DNA of 39,001 bases from Paenimyroides tangerinum (GCF_003865405.1 NZ_RQVQ01000026.1:1-39001), one strand, 5' to 3'. Shown: positions 17,393-25,559, counted from the first letter of the stretch. The notes: a model not told the origin generated them from the letters alone. Numbers and translations: made by a program.

Positions 17393-18196
17393 TTATAATT
17401 TATAATGATTCATTAACATTTTTTCGTAAACTGTATCTGGAAGAATTCGTTTTAAGAATATCGAGAATTTTTGCATAAAAGCACCAACTTTATAATGCAC
17501 TTTTGGATTGTTTGTATTTATAATTTTGTAGATTGCTTCGGCCATTTCGATTGGATCATTTCCATCATTCACATGTTCATCAATCGTAGCTAATTGTTGT
17601 GAATATACTTTTTCATAAGGCGAGTTTTTTATCACTGGTGCATGAAAACGACGCGATGCAATATCAGTTGCAAAATCACCAGGAGCAACATTGGTAATTT
17701 GAATTCCAAAGGATTTAACTTCCATTCGAATTGCTTCTGTCAAAATTTCCAAAGCACCTTTTGATGAAGAATAAACACTTCTAAAAGGCAATCCCATATA
17801 ACCAGCAATCGAAGTTACATTTATAATCAATCCACTTTTTTGCAAACGCATTTGTGGCAAAACAGCTTTCATCACTTCGATTGGTCCAAAAACATTGGTT
17901 TCAAAATTATTTCTGATTTCGTCTGTAGGAATTTCTTCCAAAGGACCCGTAATTCCAACTCCAGCATTATTAATCAAAACATCTAATCGCTTTTCAATTT
18001 CGATAATATGATGAACTGCTTTTTTGATAGATTCTGAATCACGAACATCTAGAGCAACTAATTTTATTTTAGAATTTTTTACATTTTCAGGATTACGACT
18101 AGTTCCATAAACAATAAAACCTTTATCGTTTAAGTATTCGCCTACTCTTTTTCCTATACCAGATGAACCGCCCGTAATCAGAACAACTTTCTTCAT
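17393..18196 (-). CDS. Short-chain dehydrogenase/reductase (classical SDR)
   Basis: This is a 267-residue NAD(P)-dependent oxidoreductase. Gly-rich cofactor loop TGGSSGIGKRV lies at about 8-18, the NNAG motif in VLINNAGVGITG, the catalytic Ser in INVTSIAGY and the YxxxK pair in YSSSKGAL. The frame is open upstream to 18304, but those 36 extra residues are a poor hydrophobic stretch. The ATG at 18196 begins exactly at the Rossmann strand and sits just behind a -7 box, so it is chosen. The substrate is unknown. It heads a cluster with the OMP and transaldolase genes and is divergent from the M28 peptidase. Confidence 0.88.
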   Translation of the reverse strand: MKKVVLITGGSSGIGKRVGEYLNDKGFIVYGTSRNPENVKNSKIKLVALDVRDSESIKKAVHHIIEIEKRLDVLINNAGVGITGPLEEIPTDEIRNNFETNVFGPIEVMKAVLPQMRLQKSGLIINVTSIAGYMGLPFRSVYSSSKGALEILTEAIRMEVKSFGIQITNVAPGDFATDIASRRFHAPVIKNSPYEKVYSQQLATIDEHVNDGNDPIEMAEAIYKIINTNNPKVHYKVGAFMQKFSIFLKRILPDTVYEKMLMNHYKL

Positions 18197-18212
18197 TGCA
18201 TTTAAATTTGGG

Positions 18213-18220
18213 CAAATATA
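18213..18220 (-). promoter_or_regulatory. -7 box (TATATTTG) for the SDR gene
   Basis: The minus strand reads TATATTTG, an exact TAnnTTTG match, 16 bases before the ATG at 18196. The resulting leader would be only about 10 nt. It excludes the upstream alternative start. Confidence 0.55.
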
Positions 18221-18287
18221 ATAATACAGAACATATTTAGATATATTTATTTTACTTAAAATAGTATCTTTATAAAAAATATTAAAA

Positions 18288-19298
18288 ATGAAGAAAATTG
18301 TCATTTCATTGTGCTTAGGAGCATTTTTAAGCTTTACATCTTTTGCTCAAAATGTTGATCAAAAAGATTTGGTTCAAACGTATATCAATTCTCTTTCTAA
18401 ACAAAACTTAATAAACAATTTAGGCGTTCTTGCTTCCGATGAAATGGAAGGTAGAAAAACAGGAGAATTTGGTCAAAAAATGGCAGCAAACTTTATAAGA
18501 GATTACTATAAAGATTTAAAAATCGATGCTGCTCCAGGAACTGATGACTATTTTCAAATTGTTCCTTCAAAAGATATGCGTCGCATGTTTAGTCCAAAAT
18601 TGAATGACAGTGAGAATGTGGCTGCCTACATTGAAGGAAGCGAATTCCCAAATGAATATATCGTTATTTCTGCTCATTATGACCATGTAGGTATGGCAAA
18701 CGGTGAAATTTATAATGGAGCTGATGATGATGCTTCTGGAAATTCAGCTGTTATGGAAATTGCACGTTTGTTTCAAAAAGCTAAATTAGCTGGAAATGGA
18801 CCAAAAAGAACCATTGTATTTTTACATTGTACAGGTGAAGAATATGGTTTGTTTGGTTCAAATTATTATGTAAACAATCCACTTTTTCCACTAGAAAATA
18901 CAGTTTGTAATTTGAATATTGATATGATTGGTAGAACCGATAAAAAACATGAAAAATCAAAAGATTATTTATATTTAGTTGGTTCGGATAAATTAAGTCA
19001 GGAATTACACGATCTTTCTGAAGCAACAAATAAAAAATATTCAAAATTGATTCTAGATTATGAATTCAATGAAGAAAATCATCCTGAACAAATTTATTAT
19101 CGTTCGGACCATTATAATTTTGCAAAAAGAAATATTCCTGTTATTTTTTATTATAGCGGCACACATGTTGATTATCACCAACCGACTGATACATTTGAAA
19201 AAATTGAATTCGATAAAATGCATCAACGAATAAAACTTATATTTGCTACGGCTTGGGAAGTAGCTAATCAACCAAATCGCATAAAATTAAATCAATGA
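18288..19298 (+). CDS. M28-family zinc metallopeptidase, exported
   Basis: This 336-residue protein has a signal peptide of about 20 residues (ending SFTSFAQ). The M28 aminopeptidase domain has the ligands in order: His130 in VISAHYDHVG, the Asp cluster 146-148 in NGADDDASGN, the catalytic Glu pair 184/185 in HCTGEEYGLFG, Asp212 in NIDMIGR, and the last His in DYHQPTDTFE. All expected residues are present, so it is probably an active di-zinc exopeptidase in the periplasm or outside. It overlaps the next gene by four bases (ATGA), so translation is coupled. Confidence 0.92.
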   Translation: MKKIVISLCLGAFLSFTSFAQNVDQKDLVQTYINSLSKQNLINNLGVLASDEMEGRKTGEFGQKMAANFIRDYYKDLKIDAAPGTDDYFQIVPSKDMRRMFSPKLNDSENVAAYIEGSEFPNEYIVISAHYDHVGMANGEIYNGADDDASGNSAVMEIARLFQKAKLAGNGPKRTIVFLHCTGEEYGLFGSNYYVNNPLFPLENTVCNLNIDMIGRTDKKHEKSKDYLYLVGSDKLSQELHDLSEATNKKYSKLILDYEFNEENHPEQIYYRSDHYNFAKRNIPVIFYYSGTHVDYHQPTDTFEKIEFDKMHQRIKLIFATAWEVANQPNRIKLNQ

Positions 19299-19756
19299 AA
19301 AAAATAATTTTAAACATAGCTTTTCTACTAATATCGGTAGTTTCTTTTGGTCAACATAACAAATCTGTTGATATCGAAAGTAAAATCCAAAATATCATTC
19401 AAAACAATACATTTGTACCAGAAACAAAAAACGGAACTTTGATTGACGACAATGGAAAAGAAATCAATCACAATACTTCGTTTTATTATTTTTTAGATAC
19501 AGAAAAGTTGTTTTCGGTTTTGTACGAACAACACGATGAGGTTTCTTTAAACAAAACATATTATTATGATAACGACCAATTGGTTTTAGTTGTTATCGAA
19601 AAAATCAATAACAAAGCTTCAAAAGACCGCATAACAGAACAAATTTTTTATTTCTATGACAACGGCGAATTAATCGATTCATCGGATTATACAGCGAAAT
19701 ATGTTCCAACAGAATTATATACTGAAGGAATGAATTATTTAAAAGATTTTAATTAA
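19295..19756 (+). CDS. Small exported protein of unknown function
   Basis: This 153-residue protein has a signal peptide (MKKIILNIAFLLISVVSFGQ). The mature part is beta-rich and acidic (FYYFLDTEKLFSVLYEQHDE, then TYYYDNDQLVLVVIEK). I recognise no family. The start overlaps the stop of the M28 peptidase (ATGA), and the thioesterase follows after 6 bases, so it belongs to the same operon. It might be a partner or inhibitor of the peptidase, but that is only inferred from overlap. Confidence 0.7.
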   Translation: MKKIILNIAFLLISVVSFGQHNKSVDIESKIQNIIQNNTFVPETKNGTLIDDNGKEINHNTSFYYFLDTEKLFSVLYEQHDEVSLNKTYYYDNDQLVLVVIEKINNKASKDRITEQIFYFYDNGELIDSSDYTAKYVPTELYTEGMNYLKDFN

Positions 19757-19762
19757 TAGCTA

Positions 19763-20266
19763 ATGCACCCAAAACATCTTAAAACAAAAACATTTAATTA
19801 CGGAGATAGCTTTGAAGCGATAAAACTTTCAAAAGATTTAAGCGGTTTAGATTATTTGAAAGGAATGCAAAACGGCGAAATTCCAGAAGCAGCAGCAGTT
19901 TCAGCCTTAGAAATTTCGATTCATGAAATCGATTTTGGTAAAGCTAATTTCGAATTTACTCCGCAAGATTTTCATTACAATGCAGTCGGAACTGTTCATG
20001 GCGGCGTAATTTCAACCATTTTAGATACAGCAATGGGTTGTACTTTAATGAGTACATTGACCAAAGAATTTACTTTTACAACTTTAGAATTAAAAGTAAA
20101 TTTTATAAAAGCGGTAACTCAAAATACGGGCAAAATGATTGCTGTTGGAAAAATTATTCATGCAGGAAGAACAACAGCGATGACTGAAGCTTCCTTAATT
20201 GATGAAAGCGGAAAAGTTTATGCTCATGCAACTTCAACATGTTTAATTATGAAAAAAGCGCAATAA
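19763..20266 (+). CDS. PaaI-type hotdog thioesterase
   Basis: This 167-residue protein has a hotdog fold of the PaaI / acyl-CoA thioesterase group. The core is YNAVGTVHGGVISTILDTAMG at about 71-91, where the HGG and the acidic Asp in LDTAMG are the conserved active-site elements. Then follow TLELKVNFIKAV and GKIIHAGRTTAMTEASLID. It hydrolyses acyl-CoA thioesters in the cytoplasm, but the substrate is not determinable. It sits between a small exported protein and a membrane protein with gaps of 6 and 4 bases. Confidence 0.88.
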   Translation: MHPKHLKTKTFNYGDSFEAIKLSKDLSGLDYLKGMQNGEIPEAAAVSALEISIHEIDFGKANFEFTPQDFHYNAVGTVHGGVISTILDTAMGCTLMSTLTKEFTFTTLELKVNFIKAVTQNTGKMIAVGKIIHAGRTTAMTEASLIDESGKVYAHATSTCLIMKKAQ

Positions 20267-20270
20267 TTTT

Positions 20271-20687
20271 ATGAAAACAATTTTGCTTAATATTTCAGCA
20301 GTTATTTTAGGTTTGGTAATTGGCGGATTTGTAAACATGTCAATCATTAATATTAGCGGAAGTATTATACCACCTCCTAACGGAATTGATATAACAACAG
20401 AAGAAGGTTTAAAAGCTGCAATGGAATTTTTCGAACCTAAACATTTTTTATTTCCGTTCTTAGCTCATGCAATCGGAACGTTAGTTGGAGCTTTTATTAC
20501 AGCTTTAATTGCTAAAACCTACCGTAAAACATTAGCTTTAGTTATTGGTTTAGCTTACTTAATCGGAGGAATTATGATGATAAACTTAGTACCGTCTCCA
20601 CTTTGGTTTTCAATAACAGACTTGGTTTTGGCATATATTCCAATAGCTTTTTTAGGTTATAAAATAGCGATTAAATTAAAAAAATAA
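20271..20687 (+). CDS. Four-span integral membrane protein, unknown
   Basis: This 138-residue protein has about four hydrophobic segments, near 5-28, 57-82, 86-106 and 112-133, with a short periplasmic stretch after the first (SGSIIPPPNGIDITTEEG). Sequences like FLFPFLAHAIGTLVGAFI are common among small flavobacterial membrane proteins, but no function is known to me. It is the last gene of the M28 peptidase cluster and ends just before a strong terminator. Confidence 0.75.
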   Translation: MKTILLNISAVILGLVIGGFVNMSIINISGSIIPPPNGIDITTEEGLKAAMEFFEPKHFLFPFLAHAIGTLVGAFITALIAKTYRKTLALVIGLAYLIGGIMMINLVPSPLWFSITDLVLAYIPIAFLGYKIAIKLKK

Positions 20688-20716
20688 AGCGAATTTGAAA
20701 TCAAATTCGCTTTTTA
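20686..20716. terminator. Bidirectional terminator
   Basis: A 13-base perfect stem (AAAGCGAATTTGA / TCAAATTCGCTTT, 20686-20698 and 20701-20713) is flanked by A and T runs. It serves both the plus-strand cluster and the convergent beta-lactamase-like gene, whose stop codon overlaps it. Confidence 0.85.
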
Positions 20717-21514
20717 TATATAACCTAACATTCTAAAAATCTCAATAGTAATTTCAAATTTTTTATTATTAAAATCAGCTTTTTTAGTTTTGTTTATATC
20801 TTCAAAAATTCGGGTTGAGAAATAATACGTATTGTCTTTTGTTTTTAAAACTCCAACCCACCAATCAATTCGTTCTCCTTTATACACATTGAAAGTTTCA
20901 TAACCATGAATCGTATAATTAGGATTATTGATGGTCAGTAAACTATCATATAAATATTTTTGATTTATTTTTTTGAATCCTAATTCTTGCTTTTGAAGTT
21001 TTCTAAAAAAATTAATTTGCTGTTCTGGATTAGAAAATAAACCTCCAAAATGCCAATAATATTTTTCTTTTCGGTCATATTTTAAATTGGTTACATCTAA
21101 ATCTTTTAAAAAGAATTCATAATTTTTATGTCGAACCAAATCTGAAACATTCTGAAAATACCAATCGTTTTTATAAAATAAAGCTTCATCTAAATTGGTA
21201 TTGCAACTCCAAGTAAATTTTGGAGTTCCAAAATAATATCGTTTAACACCATCCCAATACATAAATTCCCCTGGGTCATTTGTTATCACACCCAAATCTA
21301 AAGCAATCAATGCACTTGGAATATTGAATAATGAACCAATTGGACTATTTCTTTTTATATCATTTTCGATATTAAACAACCAAGTATCTTTATTCTCATC
21401 GTAAATTAAAATAGAACCATCAACATCTTTAGATTTAAAAGCAAAATCAACAAACGATTGAGAAAATCCAGTAAAATTAATTAAGACAAATAGAAATATA
21501 ATTATTTTTTTCAT
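20714..21514 (-). CDS. Class D beta-lactamase (OXA) homologue lacking all catalytic motifs
   Basis: This 266-residue protein has a signal peptide (about 1-19). Landmarks of the OXA fold are clear: NSPIGSLFNIPSALIALDLG (56-75), WDGVKR (87-92), YKNDWYFQ (114-121), YYWHFGGLFSNPEQQINFF, IDWWVGVLKTKD (216-227) and TYYFSTRI. The catalytic positions have all changed. The S-x-x-K motif is Ser61-Leu-Phe-Asn64, so the carbamylated lysine is lost. S-x-V is Lys115-Asn-Asp117, YGN appears as VTN, and KTG as Tyr-Glu-Thr (205-207). It therefore cannot work as a beta-lactamase by the known mechanism. The frame is intact with a clean promoter, so it looks like a maintained pseudoenzyme rather than a decaying gene. 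Confidence 0.72.
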   Translation of the reverse strand: MKKIIIFLFVLINFTGFSQSFVDFAFKSKDVDGSILIYDENKDTWLFNIENDIKRNSPIGSLFNIPSALIALDLGVITNDPGEFMYWDGVKRYYFGTPKFTWSCNTNLDEALFYKNDWYFQNVSDLVRHKNYEFFLKDLDVTNLKYDRKEKYYWHFGGLFSNPEQQINFFRKLQKQELGFKKINQKYLYDSLLTINNPNYTIHGYETFNVYKGERIDWWVGVLKTKDNTYYFSTRIFEDINKTKKADFNNKKFEITIEIFRMLGYI

Positions 21515-21534
21515 ACTTAAATTATACTTAATAG

Positions 21535-21542
21535 CAAAAATA
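21535..21542 (-). promoter_or_regulatory. -7 box (TATTTTTG) for the OXA-like gene
   Basis: The minus strand reads TATTTTTG, matching TAnnTTTG, 20 bases before the ATG at 21514. No -33 TTG at standard distance was seen. Confidence 0.45.
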
Positions 21543-21597
21543 GACTTTCTTAATTAAAATTTAGAATAAATAAAAAAATAATTATGTTAAATATTCA

Positions 21598-21605
21598 TAT
21601 ATTTG
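21598..21605 (+). promoter_or_regulatory. -7 box (TATATTTG) for the lipoprotein gene
   Basis: An exact TAnnTTTG match lies 33 bases before the ATG at 21639. It overlaps the upstream in-frame TTG at 21603 and so rules that start out. Confidence 0.5.
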
Positions 21606-21638
21606 ATTATCAATAAAATAAAAAAACACTTATTTATT

Positions 21639-22187
21639 ATGAAAAAAATCAAATACCTTATTTTATTTCCATGTTTAGTTATTGGAAGTATCGTTTCTTG
21701 TACACCCGATTATGTAACAGATGCAACACCCGCAATTGAAAACCCAAGTAATCCTTCTGGTCAAAGTATTACCTTGAATTTTACTTCTGGCGAATTTATA
21801 GGTGTATTGAACAATGCAAATTTTATTAATGGAGCTGGTGCTGCTACAAAAAGTAACATGGGAAATCAAATCGTTTATCTACTAACTTACATGAGTCAAA
21901 CAAATAATTTTAATGCCAATATAACAAATAAAGAGAATAATCAACTTAGCAATGAATTGGCTTCCGATGGATCTTTAAATGTAATCACAATTATAACCAG
22001 TGAAAAAAAATATGAATCTACATCTGGTACTTATGAAATTTCTCAAGAACAAGTTGTAAGTTCTGTTGGAGGATCAGATGTTATAAAATGTAAACTTACT
22101 TTTAACGGAACATTTGAAGCTACACCGATGGGTTCATTTGAAGTAATTGAAACTGGAGTAAAAATAAACGGAACAGTAGTTTTCTAA
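21639..22187 (+). CDS. Lipoprotein of unknown function
   Basis: This 182-residue lipoprotein starts MKKIKYLILFPCLVIGSIVSC, with lipidation expected at Cys21. A Pro/Ser/Asn linker (about 22-45) leads to a domain of about 135 residues rich in Asn, Thr and Ser, with beta-type alternation (SITLNFTSGEFIGVLNNANF, then VIKCKLTFNGTFEATPMG). I recognise no family. The start is set by the -7 box at 21598-21605. It is monocistronic, with its own terminator, and is probably membrane-anchored and periplasm-facing. Confidence 0.75.
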   Translation: MKKIKYLILFPCLVIGSIVSCTPDYVTDATPAIENPSNPSGQSITLNFTSGEFIGVLNNANFINGAGAATKSNMGNQIVYLLTYMSQTNNFNANITNKENNQLSNELASDGSLNVITIITSEKKYESTSGTYEISQEQVVSSVGGSDVIKCKLTFNGTFEATPMGSFEVIETGVKINGTVVF

Positions 22188-22190
22188 ATC

Positions 22191-22226
22191 AAAAAAGCCA
22201 AATCAAAAAAAAATGATTTGGCTTTT
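22191..22226. terminator. Bidirectional terminator between lipoprotein gene and menB
   Basis: The 13-base stem AAAAGCCAAATCA / TGATTTGGCTTTT (22193-22205 and 22214-22226) lies between two convergent genes and has A and T runs in the arms. Confidence 0.85.
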
Positions 22227-22229
22227 ATA

Positions 22230-23069
22230 TTAAGGAATATATTTTTTTTCGAAATTTGGTTTTCTTTTCTCCAAGAAAGAATTTCTACCTTCAATTGCTT
22301 CTTCAGACATATAAGCTAAACGAGTTGCTTCTCCTGCAAAAACTTGTTGCCCAACCATTCCATCATCAGTTAAGTTCATCGCAAACTTCAACATTTTAAT
22401 AGAAATTGGAGATTTCTCAAGAATTTCTTGTGCCCAATCATAAGCTGTTTGTTCTAATTCTTCATGAGGAATAACAGCATTTACCATTCCCATTTCGTAA
22501 GCATCTTGAGCAGAATAATTTCTACCTAAAAAGAAAATCTCACGTGCTTTTTTCTGACCAACCATTTTTGCTAAATAAGCAGAACCATATCCACCATCAA
22601 AACTAGTTACATCAGCATCGGTTTGTTTGAAAATTGCATGTTCTTTACTTGCTAAAGTCAAATCACAAACCACATGAAGTGAATGTCCGCCTCCAACTGC
22701 CCAGCCATTTACAACAGCAATTACGACTTTTGGCGTAAAACGAATCAAACGTTGAACTTCAAGAATATTCAAACGGTGATATCCATCTTCTCCAACATAT
22801 CCCTGATATCCACGAGCTTTCTGGTCACCTCCACTACAAAAAGAATAAATTCCATCTTTAGGTGAAGGTCCTTCTGATGATAACAAAATCACGCCGATCG
22901 AAGTATCTTCATGTGCATCACTAAAAGCTTCTAATAACTCTTTAGTTGTTTTTGGTCTAAAAGCATTTCTAACTTCAGGACGATTGAATGCAATACGTGC
23001 AACACCATCACATTTTTTATACGTAATATCTTCAAACTCTTTTACAGTTTGCCAATTTATGTTACTCAT
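22230..23069 (-). CDS. menB: 1,4-dihydroxy-2-naphthoyl-CoA synthase
   Basis: MenB closes the naphthoate ring by converting O-succinylbenzoyl-CoA, a central step of menaquinone synthesis. The 279-residue crotonase-fold protein shows RIAFNRPEVRNAFRPKT, the MenB-specific FCSGGDQKARG loop, the oxyanion segment NGWAVGGGHSLHVVCDLT, the DADVTSFDGGYGSAYLA region and the C-terminal EGRNSFLEKRKPNF. These separate MenB from ordinary enoyl-CoA hydratases. The start at 23069 (MSNINWQTVKEF) is preferred to the upstream one at 23114, which would lie beyond a -7 box. No other men genes are in the window. Confidence 0.95.
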   Translation of the reverse strand: MSNINWQTVKEFEDITYKKCDGVARIAFNRPEVRNAFRPKTTKELLEAFSDAHEDTSIGVILLSSEGPSPKDGIYSFCSGGDQKARGYQGYVGEDGYHRLNILEVQRLIRFTPKVVIAVVNGWAVGGGHSLHVVCDLTLASKEHAIFKQTDADVTSFDGGYGSAYLAKMVGQKKAREIFFLGRNYSAQDAYEMGMVNAVIPHEELEQTAYDWAQEILEKSPISIKMLKFAMNLTDDGMVGQQVFAGEATRLAYMSEEAIEGRNSFLEKRKPNFEKKYIP

Positions 23070-23086
23070 AATAAATTTCTTTGAGG

Positions 23087-23094
23087 TAAAGATA
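23087..23094 (-). promoter_or_regulatory. Promoter for menB (TTG-N17-TATCTTTA)
   Basis: The minus strand reads TATCTTTA 18 bases before the ATG at 23069, with TTG 17 bases further upstream. The last base of the -7 box departs from TAnnTTTG. Confidence 0.45.
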
Positions 23095-23190
23095 CTTCTT
23101 TTTTTAAAACTCAAATTGCTTTTTCACGTTTAGCAGTTTAAAATTCAATCTTTTTTCTTATTTTTTTGTATTAAAAAATTTCTTAATTTG

Positions 23191-23198
23191 TATATTTG
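23191..23198 (+). promoter_or_regulatory. Promoter -7 box (TATATTTG) for the serine hydrolase
   Basis: The -7 box matches TAnnTTTG exactly, and a TTG lies at 23166-23168 (22-base spacer), the best two-part flavobacterial promoter in the window. The ATG at 23220 follows 21 bases later; the in-frame start at 23196 falls inside the box and is excluded. Confidence 0.65.
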
Positions 23199-23219
23199 TT
23201 TTATGATACCGATTATAAA

Positions 23220-24398
23220 ATGAAATACCTATATATAAATTTAATTGCCCTAACCCTAACTTTAAGCGCCTGCAATAAAAGCAAAGAGATTGCTCAAGTT
23301 AATCCAGAATTTAAAAATGGAAATAATCCATATGAAGTAAAATTCAATTCTGTAAGTCCAAAATATAAAATAGAAACAGCTGAAATAGTTGAAAATTATT
23401 ATAAAAAACACATAAACACTGGAAGTTTTTCTGGTGGTTTTTTAGTTTCTAAAAATGGAGAAGTTATCTATGAAGATTACGCAGGTTATTCAAATTACGC
23501 AAACAAAGAGAAAATTACGGCTAACACGCCAATGCACGTTGCATCTGTTGGTAAAGTATTAACTGCAGTCAGTGTTTTAAGATTGGCTGATAAAAAAATG
23601 ATTGATTTAGATAAACCCGTAAATACATATTTAAAAGGTTTTCCCTATGAAACTATTACGGTTCGTCATTTACTAAATCATCGTTCTGGATTGCCATATT
23701 ACGGAAATTTTACAGAAATTCCAGGAATGTGGGATCGTAAAAAAACGATTACTAACAAAGATGTTTTAGAACTTTTAAAAACTAAAAATATCAAATTAGA
23801 AACTAAACCTGATACTCGTTTCAAATATTGTAATACAAACTATGTATTACTTGCAACAATCGTCGAAGAAGTAACAGGAAAAACCTTTCAGGAAGCTTTG
23901 AAAGTGATAATTTTAGAACCTCTAAAAATGAATAACACCTTTGTTTTCGATGATATTAAAAACAAAGATACAGTAACCCAATCATATCATGCCAATAATA
24001 TAAAAATGCATTGGGATTATTTAGACGGAACTTATGGTGATAAAAACATTTATACAACACCACGAGATATGTTAAAACTTGACAAAGCGTTATATTCTGA
24101 TAAATTCTTATCTAAAAACATGAAACAACAAATGTTTAAAGGTTATAGTTATGAGAAAAAAGGTGCTAATAATTATGGTTTAGGCTTACGAATGATTGAA
24201 CCTTTAGAAGGAGCTGGTGATAAATACACTTTTCATAACGGTTGGTGGAGAGGAAACAAAACTTCTTACGTAACTTTGCAAAAAGATACTATTGCAATTA
24301 TTTGTTTTAACAACAAAAATTCTGCTTTAGCTTACAAAACAAAACAACTAGCTGGAAAGCTTGGTAACTTTCCATTTATAACACCAACTGCTGAATAA
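23220..24398 (+). CDS. Serine hydrolase lipoprotein (class C beta-lactamase/PBP fold)
   Basis: This 392-residue lipoprotein has lipobox LSAC at Cys18. The beta-lactamase (PF00144-type) domain runs from about 60 to 385. The nucleophile motif is Ser109-Val-Gly-Lys112, then Tyr203-Cys-Asn205 (YxN motif) and His339-Asn-Gly341 in place of KTG. All three motifs are present, so it is probably active as an esterase or peptidase in the periplasm. LLNHRSGLPYYGN is also typical of this group. Resistance to beta-lactams should not be inferred. smpB follows after 36 bases, with a hairpin in the gap. Confidence 0.87.
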   Translation: MKYLYINLIALTLTLSACNKSKEIAQVNPEFKNGNNPYEVKFNSVSPKYKIETAEIVENYYKKHINTGSFSGGFLVSKNGEVIYEDYAGYSNYANKEKITANTPMHVASVGKVLTAVSVLRLADKKMIDLDKPVNTYLKGFPYETITVRHLLNHRSGLPYYGNFTEIPGMWDRKKTITNKDVLELLKTKNIKLETKPDTRFKYCNTNYVLLATIVEEVTGKTFQEALKVIILEPLKMNNTFVFDDIKNKDTVTQSYHANNIKMHWDYLDGTYGDKNIYTTPRDMLKLDKALYSDKFLSKNMKQQMFKGYSYEKKGANNYGLGLRMIEPLEGAGDKYTFHNGWWRGNKTSYVTLQKDTIAIICFNNKNSALAYKTKQLAGKLGNFPFITPTAE

Positions 24399-24415
24399 GT
24401 GACAATTCACTTATT
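24394..24415. other. Inverted repeat overlapping the serine hydrolase stop codon
   Basis: AATAAGTGA (24394-24402) and TCACTTATT (24407-24415) form a perfect 9-base stem with the loop CAAT. There is no T-run, so it is not a classical terminator. It could be an RNA processing or stability hairpin, or an operator in front of smpB. Confidence 0.4.
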
Positions 24416-24434
24416 GATCATTAAAAAATTGAAT

Positions 24435-24890
24435 ATGCTTAAAACAGTAAATATATTAAATAAAAGAGCCAAGTTTGAATATGAATTTCTTGAGAAATAC
24501 TCTGCAGGAATTGTATTAACTGGTACTGAAATAAAATCAATTCGTTTAGGAAAAGCTAATATCGCAGATAGTTTTTGTGAATTTCAAAACAATGAGTTAT
24601 TCATGATTAATTCACATATCGAAGAATATTCTTACGGAACAAGTTATAATCACAAAGCTAAAAGTGAACGTAAACTTTTATTGAATAAAAAGGAATTAAA
24701 ATCATTACTTAAAAGTGTACAAAACAAAGGATTAACAATCATTCCTTTACGATTATTTACAAACGAAAAAGGTTTAGCTAAATTAGAAATCGCTTTGGCA
24801 AAAGGTAAAAAACTATTCGATAAACGCGAAACGATTAAAGATCGTGAAAGCAAAATTAGTTTAGATCGTTTGAAGAAAGAATTTAAATAA
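24435..24890 (+). CDS. smpB: SsrA-binding protein
   Basis: SmpB binds tmRNA and delivers it to stalled ribosomes for trans-translation. The 151-residue protein shows the family start LNKRAKFEYEFLEKY, GIVLTGTEIKSIRLGKANI, FMINSHIEEYSYG, LLLNKKELKSLL, GLTIIPLRLFTNEKGLAKLE and the basic C-terminal tail KKLFDKRETIKDRE, which is needed for tmRNA tagging. The ATG at 24435 gives the standard length; the upstream in-frame ATG at 24399 lies next to the previous stop and would add 12 unusual residues. Confidence 0.95.
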   Translation: MLKTVNILNKRAKFEYEFLEKYSAGIVLTGTEIKSIRLGKANIADSFCEFQNNELFMINSHIEEYSYGTSYNHKAKSERKLLLNKKELKSLLKSVQNKGLTIIPLRLFTNEKGLAKLEIALAKGKKLFDKRETIKDRESKISLDRLKKEFK

Positions 24891-24917
24891 AAAAATCGGC
24901 AGATGCCGATTTTTTTA
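24891..24917. terminator. Bidirectional terminator between smpB and pcm
   Basis: The stem AAAAATCGGCA / TGCCGATTTTT (24891-24901 and 24904-24914) with a two-base spacer is flanked by A and T runs. The two genes converge here. Confidence 0.85.
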
Positions 24918-25559
24918 TCTATTCTTATCTTCCAACATCGGAACAAACCTAAAATCTCCGAATTCGTGTTGTTCAAAATGTGTTTCGGTTTTACGGATCA
25001 ATAAAGTCATAATTTGTTTATCTTCTCCGACAGGAATAACCAACCTTCCTCCTATTTTTAACTGCGCCATTAAAGGTTGTGGAATATACGGTGCTCCAGC
25101 AGTTACAATAATTCCATCAAAAGGTGCATCAGTAACCAAACCTTTATATCCATCACCAAATGAAATAACTTTAGGTTTAAAACCTAATTTAGGCAACAAT
25201 TTTGACGTTTTTTTGTACAAATCAATTTGGCGTTCGATAGTAAAAACCTTCGCGCCCATTTTACATAAAACTGCTGTCTGATAACCTGAACCTGTTCCAA
25301 TTTCTAAAATTTTATCATCAGTTTTAACTTCTAATAATTGAGATTGAAATGCAACGGTATAAGGTTGAGAAATGGTTTGACCTGCTCCAATCGGAAAGGC
25401 TTTATCTTGATATGCAAAATCCTCAAAACCAGATTCTAAAAAAAAATGTCGAGGTATAAGTTGCATTGCTTTCAAAACATTAATATCCTGAATTCCTTTT
25501 TGTTGTAATAAACTCACAAGCTGATTTCGAAGTCCCTGATGTTTGGCTGTATCTCTCAA
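24915..25559 (-). CDS. pcm: Protein-L-isoaspartate O-methyltransferase
   Basis: Pcm methylates L-isoaspartyl residues in damaged proteins using S-adenosylmethionine, in the cytosol. The 214-residue chain has PRHFF, the AYQDKAFPIGAGQTISQPY segment typical of the family, the SAM-binding loop ILEIGTGSGYQTAVL, VFTIERQ and GYKGLVTDAPFDGIIVTAGA. The start appears to be TTG at 25559: the reading begins LRDTAKHQGLRNQLV, which matches where flavobacterial homologues begin. There is no in-frame ATG between it and an upstream TGA. It converges on smpB. Confidence 0.92.
   Translation of the reverse strand: MRDTAKHQGLRNQLVSLLQQKGIQDINVLKAMQLIPRHFFLESGFEDFAYQDKAFPIGAGQTISQPYTVAFQSQLLEVKTDDKILEIGTGSGYQTAVLCKMGAKVFTIERQIDLYKKTSKLLPKLGFKPKVISFGDGYKGLVTDAPFDGIIVTAGAPYIPQPLMAQLKIGGRLVIPVGEDKQIMTLLIRKTETHFEQHEFGDFRFVPMLEDKNR

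Noticed and set aside
20714..21514. An active beta-lactamase conferring resistance
   Set aside because: The carbamylated lysine and the other catalytic motifs are absent.
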